Notes under the pieces: model-generated
What the model was told of the DNA's origin: nothing
Databases searched by the model: none
What the model saw: the letters and a program-made list of their open reading frames with translations, nothing else
Made by a program: the position numbers and the translations under genes
Assembly (NCBI RefSeq): GCF_002846575.1
Contig: NZ_PJND01000007.1
Location: 1,178,001-1,242,000 of the forward strand
Length of the DNA stretch: 64,000 nt
Origin: Flavobacterium lindanitolerans
Lineage (GTDB): Bacteria; Bacteroidota; Bacteroidia; Flavobacteriales; Flavobacteriaceae
Direction of reading: 5' to 3'
Shown here: positions 32,647 through 41,051 of the stretch, piece by piece
Position numbering within the stretch: the first letter of the stretch is position 1
Layout: the number at the start of each line of letters is the position of its first letter

Positions 32647-33265
32647 AAAAATTATTCAGGTCTTTGAATACTTCCGTATTGATTTCTTCTATATAGGTTA
32701 GCAGCTTTTCCTTTCCGGTTCCATCGGCAGAGGAGGTGATAAAATAGGGAGGCATTTCTTCCCAATTGCTCGCCAGAAGCTTTTTGCGATAGGCCGCTAC
32801 GTGTGAATCGATTTTAGTCTTGCTGATTTTGTCGGCTTTGGTAAAAATGATACAGAAAGGAACTTCAATTTCTCCCAAATAAGTTATGAATTCCAAATCA
32901 ATAGCCTGTGCTTCCAGACGGATGTCGATTAATACGAAAGCGCAGACCAGCTGCTCTCTCTTTTCAAAATAATCGGTAATGAATTTCTGGAATACTTCCT
33001 TGGTCTTTTTTGAAACCCGGGCATAGCCATAACCCGGTAAATCCACCAAAAACCAGTTGCTGTTGATTTTAAAATGATTGATAAGCTGTGTTTTTCCGGG
33101 TCTTCCTGAAGTTTTTGCCAGATTTTTATGATTGGTCAGCATATTGATTAGGGAAGACTTCCCTACATTCGACCTTCCAATAAACGCATACTCAGGAAGG
33201 CGTTCCTGAGGACATTTACTGACTTCGGAATTGCTTATAATAAATTCGGCGGAATTGATTTTCAT
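32645..33265 (-). CDS. engB: Ribosome biogenesis GTPase EngB (YihA/YsxC)
   Basis: EngB is a TrmE-Era-EngA-EngB-type GTPase that helps 50S subunit assembly. This 206-residue protein has the five G motifs in order: G1 GRSNVGKSS (residues ~29-37), the G2 region with GKTQ, G3 DLPGYGYA (~74-81), G4 TKAD (~142-145, in IIFTKADK) and G5 SSADGTG (~178-184). The leading segment SEFIISNS-like (AEFIISNSEVSKCP) is standard. A -7 element lies 19 bases before the start. The gene order dnaG-nadE-gldBC-engB-mraZ fits Flavobacterium-type genomes. Confidence 0.96.
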   Translation of the reverse strand: MKINSAEFIISNSEVSKCPQERLPEYAFIGRSNVGKSSLINMLTNHKNLAKTSGRPGKTQLINHFKINSNWFLVDLPGYGYARVSKKTKEVFQKFITDYFEKREQLVCAFVLIDIRLEAQAIDLEFITYLGEIEVPFCIIFTKADKISKTKIDSHVAAYRKKLLASNWEEMPPYFITSSADGTGKEKLLTYIEEINTEVFKDLNNF

Positions 33266-33284
33266 AACAGTTATTCGATTTCTG

Positions 33285-33292
33285 CAAAGGTA
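33285..33292 (-). promoter_or_regulatory. -7 element of engB
   Basis: On the minus strand TACCTTTG fits TAnnTTTG, 19 bases before the engB ATG. The upstream hairpin terminator of the hydrolase gene occupies the -33 area. Confidence 0.5.
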
Positions 33293-33299
33293 GTCAAAA

Positions 33300-33349
33300 A
33301 AAATAACCGCGGTTTTCTGGAAAGGAATCCGTAAAACCGCGGTTATTTA
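33300..33349 (-). terminator. Terminator of the alpha/beta hydrolase gene
   Basis: Perfect inverted arms AAATAACCGCGGTTTT and AAAACCGCGGTTATTT (16 bp) enclose an 18-nt loop. On the minus strand the second arm runs into eight T residues, which also border the engB promoter. Confidence 0.85.
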
Positions 33350-33364
33350 TATAGGCTAAAAAAA

Positions 33365-34129
33365 TTATAGATGTGTCTTTTGCAGCCAATCGTGCATCAA
33401 TCTGTTGAATTCATCCGGGTGTTCCATCATTGGGGCATGTCCGCATTTGTCAATCCAGTAAAGACTTGAGTTTGGCAATAACTGGTGGAATTCTTCAGCA
33501 ACCTCCGGAGGTGTTACTTTGTCATTTTTCCCCCAAATGATGCAGGTAGGAACGTGCATTTTTGGTAAATCCTTTGCCATGTTATGGCGAATGGCGCTTT
33601 TGGCTATCGTTAAGGTTTTGATTAATTTGATTCTGTCATTGGCCATGGCATAGACTTCATCAACAATTTCTTTGGTGGCTATTTTTGGGTCATAAAAAAC
33701 ATCGCCGGCTTTTTTCTGGATGTATTCATAATCGCCCCGGCGCGGATAACTGTCACCCATGGCGCTTTCATAAAGACCCGAGCTTCCTGTTATTACCAGC
33801 CCAAGCATTTTTTCAGGATACATTTTGGTGTGGTACAGGGCAATATGGCCGCCTAATGAATTTCCTAAAAGTATCACACGCTCAAAACCTTTGTAGGTAA
33901 TAAAATCTTTAACATATTTGGCAAAGGCTTTTACATTGGTTTTTAGGATGCTTTGCGTGTAGATGGGCAATTCGGGGATGACGACTTTATATCCTTGTTT
34001 TGGGAAATATTCTGCAACGCCGTCAAAATTGCTTAACCCTCCCATAAGTCCATGAAGGATAACGATGGGTGTTCCTTCACCGGTTTCAAAATATTTGTAT
34101 TTACCTTCTTTTATTAAGTGTTCTTCCAT
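33365..34129 (-). CDS. Alpha/beta hydrolase
   Basis: I choose the ATG at 34129 (254 residues, MEEHLIKEGKYKYFETGEG). An in-frame GTG 27 bases upstream adds nothing recognisable. The fold signatures are IVILHGLMGGLSNF (oxyanion HG), the nucleophile elbow LLGNSLGGHIALY with Ser near residue 94, an acid in IIWGKNDKVTPP, and the catalytic His in DKCGHAPMMEHP (~residue 232). It resembles the MhpC/haloperoxidase-like subfamily. The natural substrate is unknown. It is monocistronic with its own terminator and divergent from mraZ. Confidence 0.92.
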   Translation of the reverse strand: MEEHLIKEGKYKYFETGEGTPIVILHGLMGGLSNFDGVAEYFPKQGYKVVIPELPIYTQSILKTNVKAFAKYVKDFITYKGFERVILLGNSLGGHIALYHTKMYPEKMLGLVITGSSGLYESAMGDSYPRRGDYEYIQKKAGDVFYDPKIATKEIVDEVYAMANDRIKLIKTLTIAKSAIRHNMAKDLPKMHVPTCIIWGKNDKVTPPEVAEEFHQLLPNSSLYWIDKCGHAPMMEHPDEFNRLMHDWLQKTHL

Positions 34130-34469
34130 TGATTGTTTTAGGCATTTCAAATTCACACAAATATATGATTTTATAGATAAAAACGAATTTTTGTATTGAT
34201 AATTTACTTTTAAAATTTCAGCTTATTTTTTAATGCTGTAAGTAATTTCTAACGAAAACGTTTTTTCTGGGCCTTCGGAACCTAAAGTGGTATCAGTCAA
34301 TTATTTCGGTTTTTTATTCTTGTGGTTTCGTTTTTAAAAATGCGTAAAATTTTTAATGTAAATCACAAATCTCTTATTGAATTTATCGGCAAAATTAAAT
34401 TTAGCTAAAATATTAGCAATAAAACCTGATATTTTGAGTGGCTGATTTGTGTCGATTTCGAGTGTAATG

Positions 34470-34515
34470 TGGTAAAACTTATCAACAAAGTGGTAGATTG
34501 TGGTAAATTGTGGTA
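34470..34515 (+). promoter_or_regulatory. Putative MraZ operator (TGGTA direct repeats)
   Basis: TGGTA occurs at 34491, 34501 and 34511 with an exact 10-base period (5-base spacers GATTG and AATTG). A fourth copy lies at 34470, about two periods further up. E. coli MraZ is known to bind TGGG repeats with the same 5-base spacing upstream of its own gene. Here the repeats end 10 bases before the -7 box, so binding would cover the promoter. The wider 34130-34560 spacer holds only these signals and a short possible gene remnant. Confidence 0.65.
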
Positions 34516-34525
34516 ATTATTTTTC

Positions 34526-34533
34526 TACATTTG
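34526..34533 (+). promoter_or_regulatory. -7 element of the dcw cluster (mraZ promoter)
   Basis: TACATTTG fits TAnnTTTG and ends 27 bases before the mraZ TTG start, directly after the TGGTA repeats. The TTGs at 34508 (15-base spacer) and 34498 (25-base spacer) are both off the usual distance. Confidence 0.6.
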
Positions 34534-34560
34534 CTATGAAACAATGAAAAATGTAACTCA

Positions 34561-35034
34561 TTGAATACCATTATCGGAACATATGAATGTAAGATGGATG
34601 CCAAAGGGCGTGTGCTTCTGCCTGCTCCTTTGAAAAAGCAGCTTACGGATTCATTGAATGATGGTTTCGTGTTGAAACGTTCCGTGTTTCAGCCTTGTTT
34701 GGAACTTTATCCAATGGCAGAGTGGAATTTGATGATGCAGAAAATCAATAAGCTGAATCGCTTCGTGAAGAAGAACAATGATTTCATCAGACGCTTTACT
34801 GCCGGAGTGAAAGTGGTGGAGATTGATAATCTGGGAAGGCTTCTGATTCCGAAAGACCTGACGGCTTTTGGAAATATCTCAAAAGATTTGGTATTGTCTT
34901 CGGCGGTAAATATTGTCGAAATCTGGGATAAGGACTTGTATGAAAAATCAATTTCAGGCGATGATGTAGATTTTGCAGATTTGGCTGAAGATGTAATGGG
35001 AAATATAAATGATGACGACAATGGAATATCATAA
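34561..35034 (+). CDS. mraZ: Transcriptional regulator MraZ
   Basis: MraZ is a DNA-binding protein that represses the dcw cluster in E. coli. This 157-residue protein has two SpoVT/AbrB-like swapped-hairpin domains, marked by DAKGRVLLPAPLKKQL (residues ~13-28) and DNLGRLLIPKDLTAF (~91-105), the family duplication. The start is a TTG: the reading MNTIIGTYECKMDAKGR begins there, and the nearest upstream ATG is followed at once by a stop. The gene sits behind TGGTA repeats and a -7 box. Its end overlaps rsmH. The C-terminus is acidic (DDNGIS). Confidence 0.95.
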   Translation: MNTIIGTYECKMDAKGRVLLPAPLKKQLTDSLNDGFVLKRSVFQPCLELYPMAEWNLMMQKINKLNRFVKKNNDFIRRFTAGVKVVEIDNLGRLLIPKDLTAFGNISKDLVLSSAVNIVEIWDKDLYEKSISGDDVDFADLAEDVMGNINDDDNGIS

Positions 35035-35917
35035 TCCGGTTTTGCTGAAAGAAACTGTAGACGGTTTGGATATCAAGCCGGATGGGGTGTATGTGGATGT
35101 GACTTTCGGAGGCGGCGGTCATTCAAAAGAAATCCTGAGGCGTTTAGGGCCTGAAGGAAGGCTGTTTGCTTTTGATCAGGATGAAGATGCATTGGCGAAT
35201 GCTCTCGATGACGACCGATTTACGCTGATTAATGAGAATTTCAGGTTTATCAAAAGGTTTTTAAGATTCCACAATGTGAAAAGCGTTGATGGAATTTTGG
35301 CTGATTTAGGGGTGTCTTCTCATCAGTTTGACGTAGCGGAAAGAGGTTTTTCAACGCGTTTTGATGCGGAGCTGGATATGAGAATGAGCCAAAAAAATGA
35401 TTTGAGTGCTTATACCGTAGTTAATGGTTATGACGAGGCAAACCTGCGTCGTGTATTTTATGATTATGGTGAGCTGAAAAATGCTCCTGCCATTGCAAGG
35501 GTGATTTTAGAAGCCAGGGAGCACGGTGACATAAGAAATACAGAGCAATTAAAGATAGTCTTGGGTCGTTTTTTACCGGCGCACAAAAGCAATAAGATTT
35601 TGGCGCAGATGTATCAGGCTATCCGTATTGAAGTAAACCAGGAAATGGATGTCTTAAAAGAGTTTTTAGAGCAATCTCTGGAAATATTAAAACCGGGCGG
35701 ACGCCTGAGCGTGATTTCCTATCACTCTCTTGAAGACCGTTTGGTGAAAAGATACATCAAAAACGGAATGTTTGAAGGTGAGCCGGAACGTGATTTCTTC
35801 GGGAATTTTTCGGTTCCATTCAAAACAATAGGGAAATTGATTGTTCCTGATGAAGAAGAAATCAGGGTAAACAACAGGGCGAGAAGTGCAAAATTGAGGA
35901 TAGCAGAAAAGATATAG
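35009..35917 (+). CDS. rsmH: 16S rRNA (cytosine1402-N4)-methyltransferase RsmH
   Basis: RsmH (MraW) methylates N4 of C1402 in 16S rRNA at the ribosomal P site. This 302-residue protein has motif I VDVTFGGGGHSKEI (residues ~28-41), FAFDQDEDAL, the conserved ILADLGVSSHQFDVAERGFS, and the C-terminal GGRLSVISYHSLEDRLVK. Three in-frame ATGs (35009, 35012, 35021) are possible. The last, MEYHNPVLLKE, is where the conserved sequence begins. All lie inside mraZ, so translation is coupled. The spacer to ftsL contains AT-rich simple repeats. Confidence 0.95.
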   Translation: MMTTMEYHNPVLLKETVDGLDIKPDGVYVDVTFGGGGHSKEILRRLGPEGRLFAFDQDEDALANALDDDRFTLINENFRFIKRFLRFHNVKSVDGILADLGVSSHQFDVAERGFSTRFDAELDMRMSQKNDLSAYTVVNGYDEANLRRVFYDYGELKNAPAIARVILEAREHGDIRNTEQLKIVLGRFLPAHKSNKILAQMYQAIRIEVNQEMDVLKEFLEQSLEILKPGGRLSVISYHSLEDRLVKRYIKNGMFEGEPERDFFGNFSVPFKTIGKLIVPDEEEIRVNNRARSAKLRIAEKI

Positions 35918-36010
35918 TATTTAGATGTAAGATTTATGATTTAAGATTTTAGTTAATGGGTCAAACTGGCCAAAATCATAAATCCAAATCATAAATCAAA
36001 AAATCCAAAA
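35918..36010. repeat. AT-rich simple repeats between rsmH and ftsL
   Basis: The spacer has two copies of ATTTAAGATTTT-like phrases on the left (near 35925-35955) and, on the right, AAATCATAAATC repeated three times (near 35974-36018), which is complementary to GATTTATGATTT on the left. A long weak hairpin is therefore possible. Similar low-complexity filler occurs in other spacers of this cluster. Confidence 0.5.
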
Positions 36011-36024
36011 TCATAAATCAGGAA

Positions 36025-36372
36025 ATGAAAGGTGGAATCTACAGCATATTAAAAGCAAAATTTCTCATTAACGATGATGCGGCTAAAAATTGGCAGTTCA
36101 TCATCTTTTTGATTGTACTGGCTTTGATAATGATTGCAAATTCCCACAATTACGAGCAGAAAACATACAGGATTACCGAGTTGGACAAAGAAGTAAAAGA
36201 ACTGCGTTCGGAATTTGTAGACAGGCGCTCTGAGTTGATGAAGCTGAAAATGGAATCGACAATTTCCCAGAAAATGGAAGTCAAAGGAATTTTTCCATCA
36301 TCTGTTCCCCCAAAAAAAATTAAGGTATTAAAAGAAAAAGAAAAAGGCTTTTTTGAAAAGTTATGGCAGTAG
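36025..36372 (+). CDS. ftsL: FtsL-like cell division protein
   Basis: FtsL is a small bitopic divisome protein that pairs with FtsB and FtsQ and helps activate FtsW/FtsI. This 115-residue protein has a cytoplasmic N-terminus, one membrane helix (NWQFIIFLIVLALIMIANSHNY, residues ~22-43), and a periplasmic coiled coil (ITELDKEVKELRSEFVDRRSELMKLKMEST). It matches the Bacteroidetes FtsL type, and its place between rsmH and ftsI is the canonical FtsL position. Its stop overlaps the ftsI start by 10 bases. Confidence 0.88.
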   Translation: MKGGIYSILKAKFLINDDAAKNWQFIIFLIVLALIMIANSHNYEQKTYRITELDKEVKELRSEFVDRRSELMKLKMESTISQKMEVKGIFPSSVPPKKIKVLKEKEKGFFEKLWQ

Positions 36373-38360
36373 AAGAAAAAAATATTTCTTACAGGATTTA
36401 CCTCGTTGCATTTGCAATCGTGGTGATGGCTACTGGAATAATCGTAAAGCTGACCAATATTCAGTGGGTTGAGGGTGATTATTACAGGAAGCTGGCGAAA
36501 GACCGCACTGTGAAAAATTTTGTGATTCCTGCCAACAAAGGAAATGTGTATTCTGCAGACGGAAGTCTTTTGGCTACTTCCATTCCAAATTACACCATCC
36601 GGTTTGATGCCGTAGCACCTAAAAAGGAAGATTTTAATAAAAATATTGAAGCGCTTTCCGATTCACTTTCGGTGTTGTTGGGTAAGCCAAGTTCTCATTA
36701 TCTCAATGAATTCCGTAAGGCAAAAGCCAATAAAAACAGATATATGCTGTTGGCAAGAGGATTGAGTTACACAGAATATATGAGAGTGAAAACTTTCCCG
36801 CTGTTTAACTTGGGAGCCAATAAAGGCGGCCTGATAGCAGAGCAGAAAACGGTAAGGGAACATCCAATTGGCATGATTGCCCAAAGAACAATTGGTTATG
36901 AAAGAGAATATGTAGACGGCGGAGTTGATGGAAAAGGAATCGAATGGGCTTTTAAAGATTATATCAACGGTAAGGACGGAAAAGTACTGAAGCAGAAAAT
37001 CGCCAAAGGGCAATGGAAGCCAATCAGCGATAACAACCAGGTAGAGCCTCAGGACGGATATGACATTATTTCTACAATTGATGTTTACATACAGGATATT
37101 GCCCACCATGCTTTGCTAAAGCAGTTGGAGTATTATGAAGCAGAACACGGATGTGTGGTTGTGATGGAAACTAAAACAGGCGAAGTAAAGGCGATTTCAA
37201 ATCTTGGAAGGACAGAAGACGGCAGTTATTCCGAAACGCTGAATTATGCAGTGGCAGAATCTCATGAACCGGGTTCTACTTTCAAACTGATAGACCTGAT
37301 TGCCCTTTTGGATGATAAAAAAGTAGATACAAGCCAGATATATGACAGTCGTGGTGGTGACATTACCTACCATAACAGACACGTAAGAGATTCGAAAAAA
37401 GGCGGCTACGGAAAAGTTTCATTGGCAAGAGGTTTTGAACTTTCTTCCAATACAGTGATGGTGCAGGCGGTCTATGAAAATTATAAGGACAACCCGATGG
37501 AGTTTGTCGGAAGAATTAATAAAATGGGACTTAACAAGCCGTTAGGGTTGCCTTTCAAAGGCGAAGGGGTTCCGTTTATTCCACAGCCAAAAACAAAACG
37601 ATGGAATGGTACGTCACTTCCATGGATGGCTTTTGGTTATGGGGTTTCAATGACGCCATTGCAGTCGCTTACGGTTTACAATGCCGTTGCAAATAATGGT
37701 GAAATGGTGAAGCCAATCTTTGTAAAAGAAATCAAAGAATGGAACAAAACCATCAAAAAATTTGACAAGGAAGTCATCAACCCAAAAATATGTTCTGATG
37801 AAACCTTGAAAAAAGTCAGAAAAGTTCTTGAAAATACGGTAAAAAAAGGAACGGGTTCCAAATTGTATTCCAAAGACTTTTCAATGGCAGGAAAAACAGG
37901 AACGGCGCAGGTAGATTATGCCAAAGGAAAACATACAGATGCAATGTATTATGCTTCGTCATTTGCAGGATATTTTCCGGCAGACAATCCAAAATATTCC
38001 TGTATTGTCATCATCCATAAACCAAGCAAAAGCAAAGGTTTTTATGGAGGTGATGTGTCCGGACCGGTTTTCAAAAGAATCGCTCAGAAGATTTTTACCG
38101 ATGTACCGTCAACCAATGAAATTAAAAATCTGAATAGAAAAAGCATCAACCAGGAAAAGAATTATGCGAAATATTCCGATTTGGTTTCGAAAGAAACAAT
38201 CCCGAATGTGCAGGGAATGGCAGGAATGGATGCCGTAGCGCTTTTTGAGAACATGAAAATGAAAGTTAAAGTTATCGGAATCGGAAAAGTGAAAAAACAA
38301 TCCATCCCGCCGGGTGAAGCCATAGTAAAAAACAGAACCATAATATTAGAATTATCGTGA
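36363..38360 (+). CDS. ftsI: Penicillin-binding protein FtsI (PBP3-type transpeptidase) with PASTA domain
   Basis: FtsI cross-links septal peptidoglycan. This 665-residue protein has an N-terminal membrane anchor (YLVAFAIVVMATGIIVKL, ~12-29), the dimerisation/pedestal domain (PANKGNVYSADGSLLATSIP), and the transpeptidase domain with SxxK in GSTFKL, SxN in SSNTVM and KTG in AGKTGTAQVDYA. The last ~65 residues are a PASTA-like domain (TIPNVQGMAGMDAVALFENMKMKVKVIG), usual in Bacteroidetes FtsI and absent from E. coli FtsI. The start overlaps ftsL, and the stop overlaps the GTG of murE (GTGA). Confidence 0.95.
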   Translation: MAVEEKNISYRIYLVAFAIVVMATGIIVKLTNIQWVEGDYYRKLAKDRTVKNFVIPANKGNVYSADGSLLATSIPNYTIRFDAVAPKKEDFNKNIEALSDSLSVLLGKPSSHYLNEFRKAKANKNRYMLLARGLSYTEYMRVKTFPLFNLGANKGGLIAEQKTVREHPIGMIAQRTIGYEREYVDGGVDGKGIEWAFKDYINGKDGKVLKQKIAKGQWKPISDNNQVEPQDGYDIISTIDVYIQDIAHHALLKQLEYYEAEHGCVVVMETKTGEVKAISNLGRTEDGSYSETLNYAVAESHEPGSTFKLIDLIALLDDKKVDTSQIYDSRGGDITYHNRHVRDSKKGGYGKVSLARGFELSSNTVMVQAVYENYKDNPMEFVGRINKMGLNKPLGLPFKGEGVPFIPQPKTKRWNGTSLPWMAFGYGVSMTPLQSLTVYNAVANNGEMVKPIFVKEIKEWNKTIKKFDKEVINPKICSDETLKKVRKVLENTVKKGTGSKLYSKDFSMAGKTGTAQVDYAKGKHTDAMYYASSFAGYFPADNPKYSCIVIIHKPSKSKGFYGGDVSGPVFKRIAQKIFTDVPSTNEIKNLNRKSINQEKNYAKYSDLVSKETIPNVQGMAGMDAVALFENMKMKVKVIGIGKVKKQSIPPGEAIVKNRTIILELS

Positions 38361-39820
38361 TTATTCTAAAAGATATATTATACAAAGTTGCAATTGAAGC
38401 TGTAAAAGGTTCGACGGAAATTGCTATCAATGCCATCAATTTCGATTCAAGAAAAATTGAAAATAATGATGTATTTATAGCTATTCGTGGAACTGTTGCA
38501 GACGGACATGAATATATAGAAACAGCTATAAGCAAAGGAGCAATCGCAATTATCTGTGATACTTTTCCGGAGAATATAGTTTCAGGGGTGACTTATGTGC
38601 AGGTAAAAGACACGAACAGAGCTTTGGCTTTTATTGCTTCGAACTATTATGGAAATCCATCGGCTAATTTGAAATTGGTAGGTATTACAGGAACAAACGG
38701 AAAAACAACCATTGCATCCCTGCTCTATCAATTGTTCAAAAAAGCCGGTTATAAGGTAGGATTGCTTTCTACGGTAAAAAATGTCGTGGACGATGTGGAG
38801 TACAAGTCGATGCTTACTACTTCAGATTCCATTACAATTAATAAGTTCTTGAAAGAAATGAACGATGTGGGAGTAGAATATTGCTTTATGGAGGTAAGCT
38901 CGCACGGAATCGCACAGAAAAGAACCGAAGGATTGCAGTTTGCAGGTGGGGTCTTTACAAATCTTTCGCACGATCATTTGGATTATCATAAAACATTTGC
39001 AGAATACCGCGATGTCAAAAAAACATTTTTCGACCAGTTGCCAAAAGGCGCTTTCGCCCTGGTAAATATCGATGACAAAAACGGACCGGTCATGCTGCAG
39101 AATACCAATGCAAAAAAGCTGACCTATGCTCTAAAATCATATGCCGATTACAGAGCGCAGATTTTAGAAAACCAGCTTTCCGGACTTTTGCTGAAAATTA
39201 ATGAACAGGAAGTTTGGGTTCGGTTGATAGGGAATTTTAATGCCTATAATTTGCTGGCTATTTATGGAACGGCTGTCGAATTAGGCCTGGATACTATGGA
39301 AGTTTTGAGATTGTTGTCAGAACTGGAAAGTGTGTCGGGGAGATTCCAATATATCGTTTCTAAAGGAAATATTACCGCTGTTGTTGATTATGCACATACA
39401 CCGGATGCTTTGGAAAATGTATTAAAGACAATCGACGATATCCGAACTAAAAATGAGCAGCTTATAACAATTGTAGGTTGTGGTGGCGACAGAGATAAGA
39501 CCAAGCGCCCAATAATGGCAAACATTGCGTCAACATTGAGTGACAAGGCAATACTGACTTCAGATAATCCGAGAACGGAAGACCCTGAAGCCATTATTTT
39601 AGAAATGGAAAAAGGCGTTGAGCCCCAAAACTATAAAAAAACACTGGCTATCGTAGATAGAAAGCAGGCTATAAAAACAGCTTGCCAGTTGGCACAGCCA
39701 AAAGATATTATACTGATTGCAGGAAAAGGACATGAGACCTACCAGGAAATTAATGGTGTGCGCTATGACTTTGACGATATGAAAATTGTAACAGAACTTT
39801 TAGAACAATTGAATAAATAG
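38357..39820 (+). CDS. murE: UDP-MurNAc-L-Ala-D-Glu:meso-diaminopimelate ligase
   Basis: MurE adds the third stem residue of peptidoglycan. This 487-residue protein starts with a GTG that overlaps the ftsI TGA, and the conserved beginning [19 protein letters not shown] follows directly. The ATP-binding loop is [10 protein letters not shown] (residues ~108-117), with [15 protein letters not shown], the C-terminal domain [15 protein letters not shown], and the substrate-choosing motif DNPR (in [11 protein letters not shown]). DNPR is typical of meso-diaminopimelate enzymes, while lysine enzymes differ. This fits an A2pm-type wall. Confidence 0.96.
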   Translation: MIILKDILYKVAIEAVKGSTEIAINAINFDSRKIENNDVFIAIRGTVADGHEYIETAISKGAIAIICDTFPENIVSGVTYVQVKDTNRALAFIASNYYGNPSANLKLVGITGTNGKTTIASLLYQLFKKAGYKVGLLSTVKNVVDDVEYKSMLTTSDSITINKFLKEMNDVGVEYCFMEVSSHGIAQKRTEGLQFAGGVFTNLSHDHLDYHKTFAEYRDVKKTFFDQLPKGAFALVNIDDKNGPVMLQNTNAKKLTYALKSYADYRAQILENQLSGLLLKINEQEVWVRLIGNFNAYNLLAIYGTAVELGLDTMEVLRLLSELESVSGRFQYIVSKGNITAVVDYAHTPDALENVLKTIDDIRTKNEQLITIVGCGGDRDKTKRPIMANIASTLSDKAILTSDNPRTEDPEAIILEMEKGVEPQNYKKTLAIVDRKQAIKTACQLAQPKDIILIAGKGHETYQEINGVRYDFDDMKIVTELLEQLNK

Positions 39821-39827
39821 AGAATCT

Positions 39828-41051
39828 ATGCTATACTATCTATTTGACTATTTAGACCAGATGGACATTCCGGGAACAGGAGTTTTCCAATACATAACGT
39901 TTCGTTCCGGACTGGCAATCATACTTTCGCTATTGATTTCGACAGTCTTTGGTAAAAAGATTATCAACTTTTTGAGAAGACAGCAGGTTGGTGAAACGGT
40001 TAGAGAGTTGGGTCTTGCAGGACAAAATGAAAAAGCAGGAACACCTACCATGGGAGGGCTCATTATCATCGTCGCTACGTTAGTGCCGGTCGTGTTATTG
40101 GCCAAATTGAATAATATCTATATCCTGTTACTGATTGTCACCACGCTTTGGATGGGAACCATTGGATTTATAGATGATTATATTAAAATTTTCAAGAAAG
40201 ATAAAGAGGGGCTTAAAGGGAGATTTAAAGTTATCGGACAGGTTGGTTTGGGATTGATTGTAGGAACAGTTTTGTATTTTCATCCAAGTGTTACGGTAAG
40301 AACGGATACAGGCAACACTAATATTTTTGCTACAAATCAGACAACCGTTTCGGCTGTTCCGTTGGAAGAAAAATCTACCGCTACAACAATTCCGTTTTTC
40401 AAGGACAACGAATTTGATTATGCAGAACTGCTTTCTTGGGCAGGAGATAATTATAAGGATTATGCCTGGCTGATTTTTATTCCGGTTGTGATTTTTATCA
40501 TCACTGCCGTATCTAACGGAGCCAATCTTACAGATGGGATTGACGGTCTCGCCGCAGGAACATCGGCTATTTCGGTCATTGCACTCGGAATTTTCACTTT
40601 TGTATCCGGTAACATTATTTTTTCGAATTACCTGAACATAATGTATATACCGAATTCGGGCGAAATGACGGTCTACATTGCCTCCTTTGTCGGAGCACTC
40701 GTCGGATTTCTCTGGTACAATACCTATCCGGCAACCGTATTTATGGGTGATACAGGAAGTTTAACCATAGGTGGAATTATCGCTGTTTTAGCTATTGCAG
40801 TCAGAAAAGAATTAATGATTCCGGTATTGTGCGGTATTTTCCTCGCAGAAAATCTCTCCGTCGTATTACAGGTGTCTTATTTTAAATATACAAAGAAACG
40901 TTTCGGCGAAGGCCGGAGAATATTTTTGATGTCGCCATTGCATCACCATTACCAGAAGAAGGGTTACCACGAAAGTAAGATTGTAACCCGCTTCTGGATC
41001 GTGGGAATCTTATTGGCAATTCTGTCAATCGTAACCCTAAAATTAAGGTAA
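39828..41051 (+). CDS. mraY: Phospho-N-acetylmuramoyl-pentapeptide transferase
   Basis: MraY transfers phospho-MurNAc-pentapeptide to undecaprenyl phosphate, making lipid I. This 407-residue integral membrane protein has about ten helices. Conserved loops are [11 protein letters not shown] (~66-76), [10 protein letters not shown] with the DD pair, [16 protein letters not shown] (~228-243), [12 protein letters not shown] and the C-terminal HHH motif [15 protein letters not shown]. It is longer than E. coli MraY (360 residues) because of an insert around residues 145-205 ([14 protein letters not shown]... [14 protein letters not shown]), as seen in Bacteroidetes. It is seven bases from murE. 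Confidence 0.96.
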   Translation: MLYYLFDYLDQMDIPGTGVFQYITFRSGLAIILSLLISTVFGKKIINFLRRQQVGETVRELGLAGQNEKAGTPTMGGLIIIVATLVPVVLLAKLNNIYILLLIVTTLWMGTIGFIDDYIKIFKKDKEGLKGRFKVIGQVGLGLIVGTVLYFHPSVTVRTDTGNTNIFATNQTTVSAVPLEEKSTATTIPFFKDNEFDYAELLSWAGDNYKDYAWLIFIPVVIFIITAVSNGANLTDGIDGLAAGTSAISVIALGIFTFVSGNIIFSNYLNIMYIPNSGEMTVYIASFVGALVGFLWYNTYPATVFMGDTGSLTIGGIIAVLAIAVRKELMIPVLCGIFLAENLSVVLQVSYFKYTKKRFGEGRRIFLMSPLHHHYQKKGYHESKIVTRFWIVGILLAILSIVTLKLR

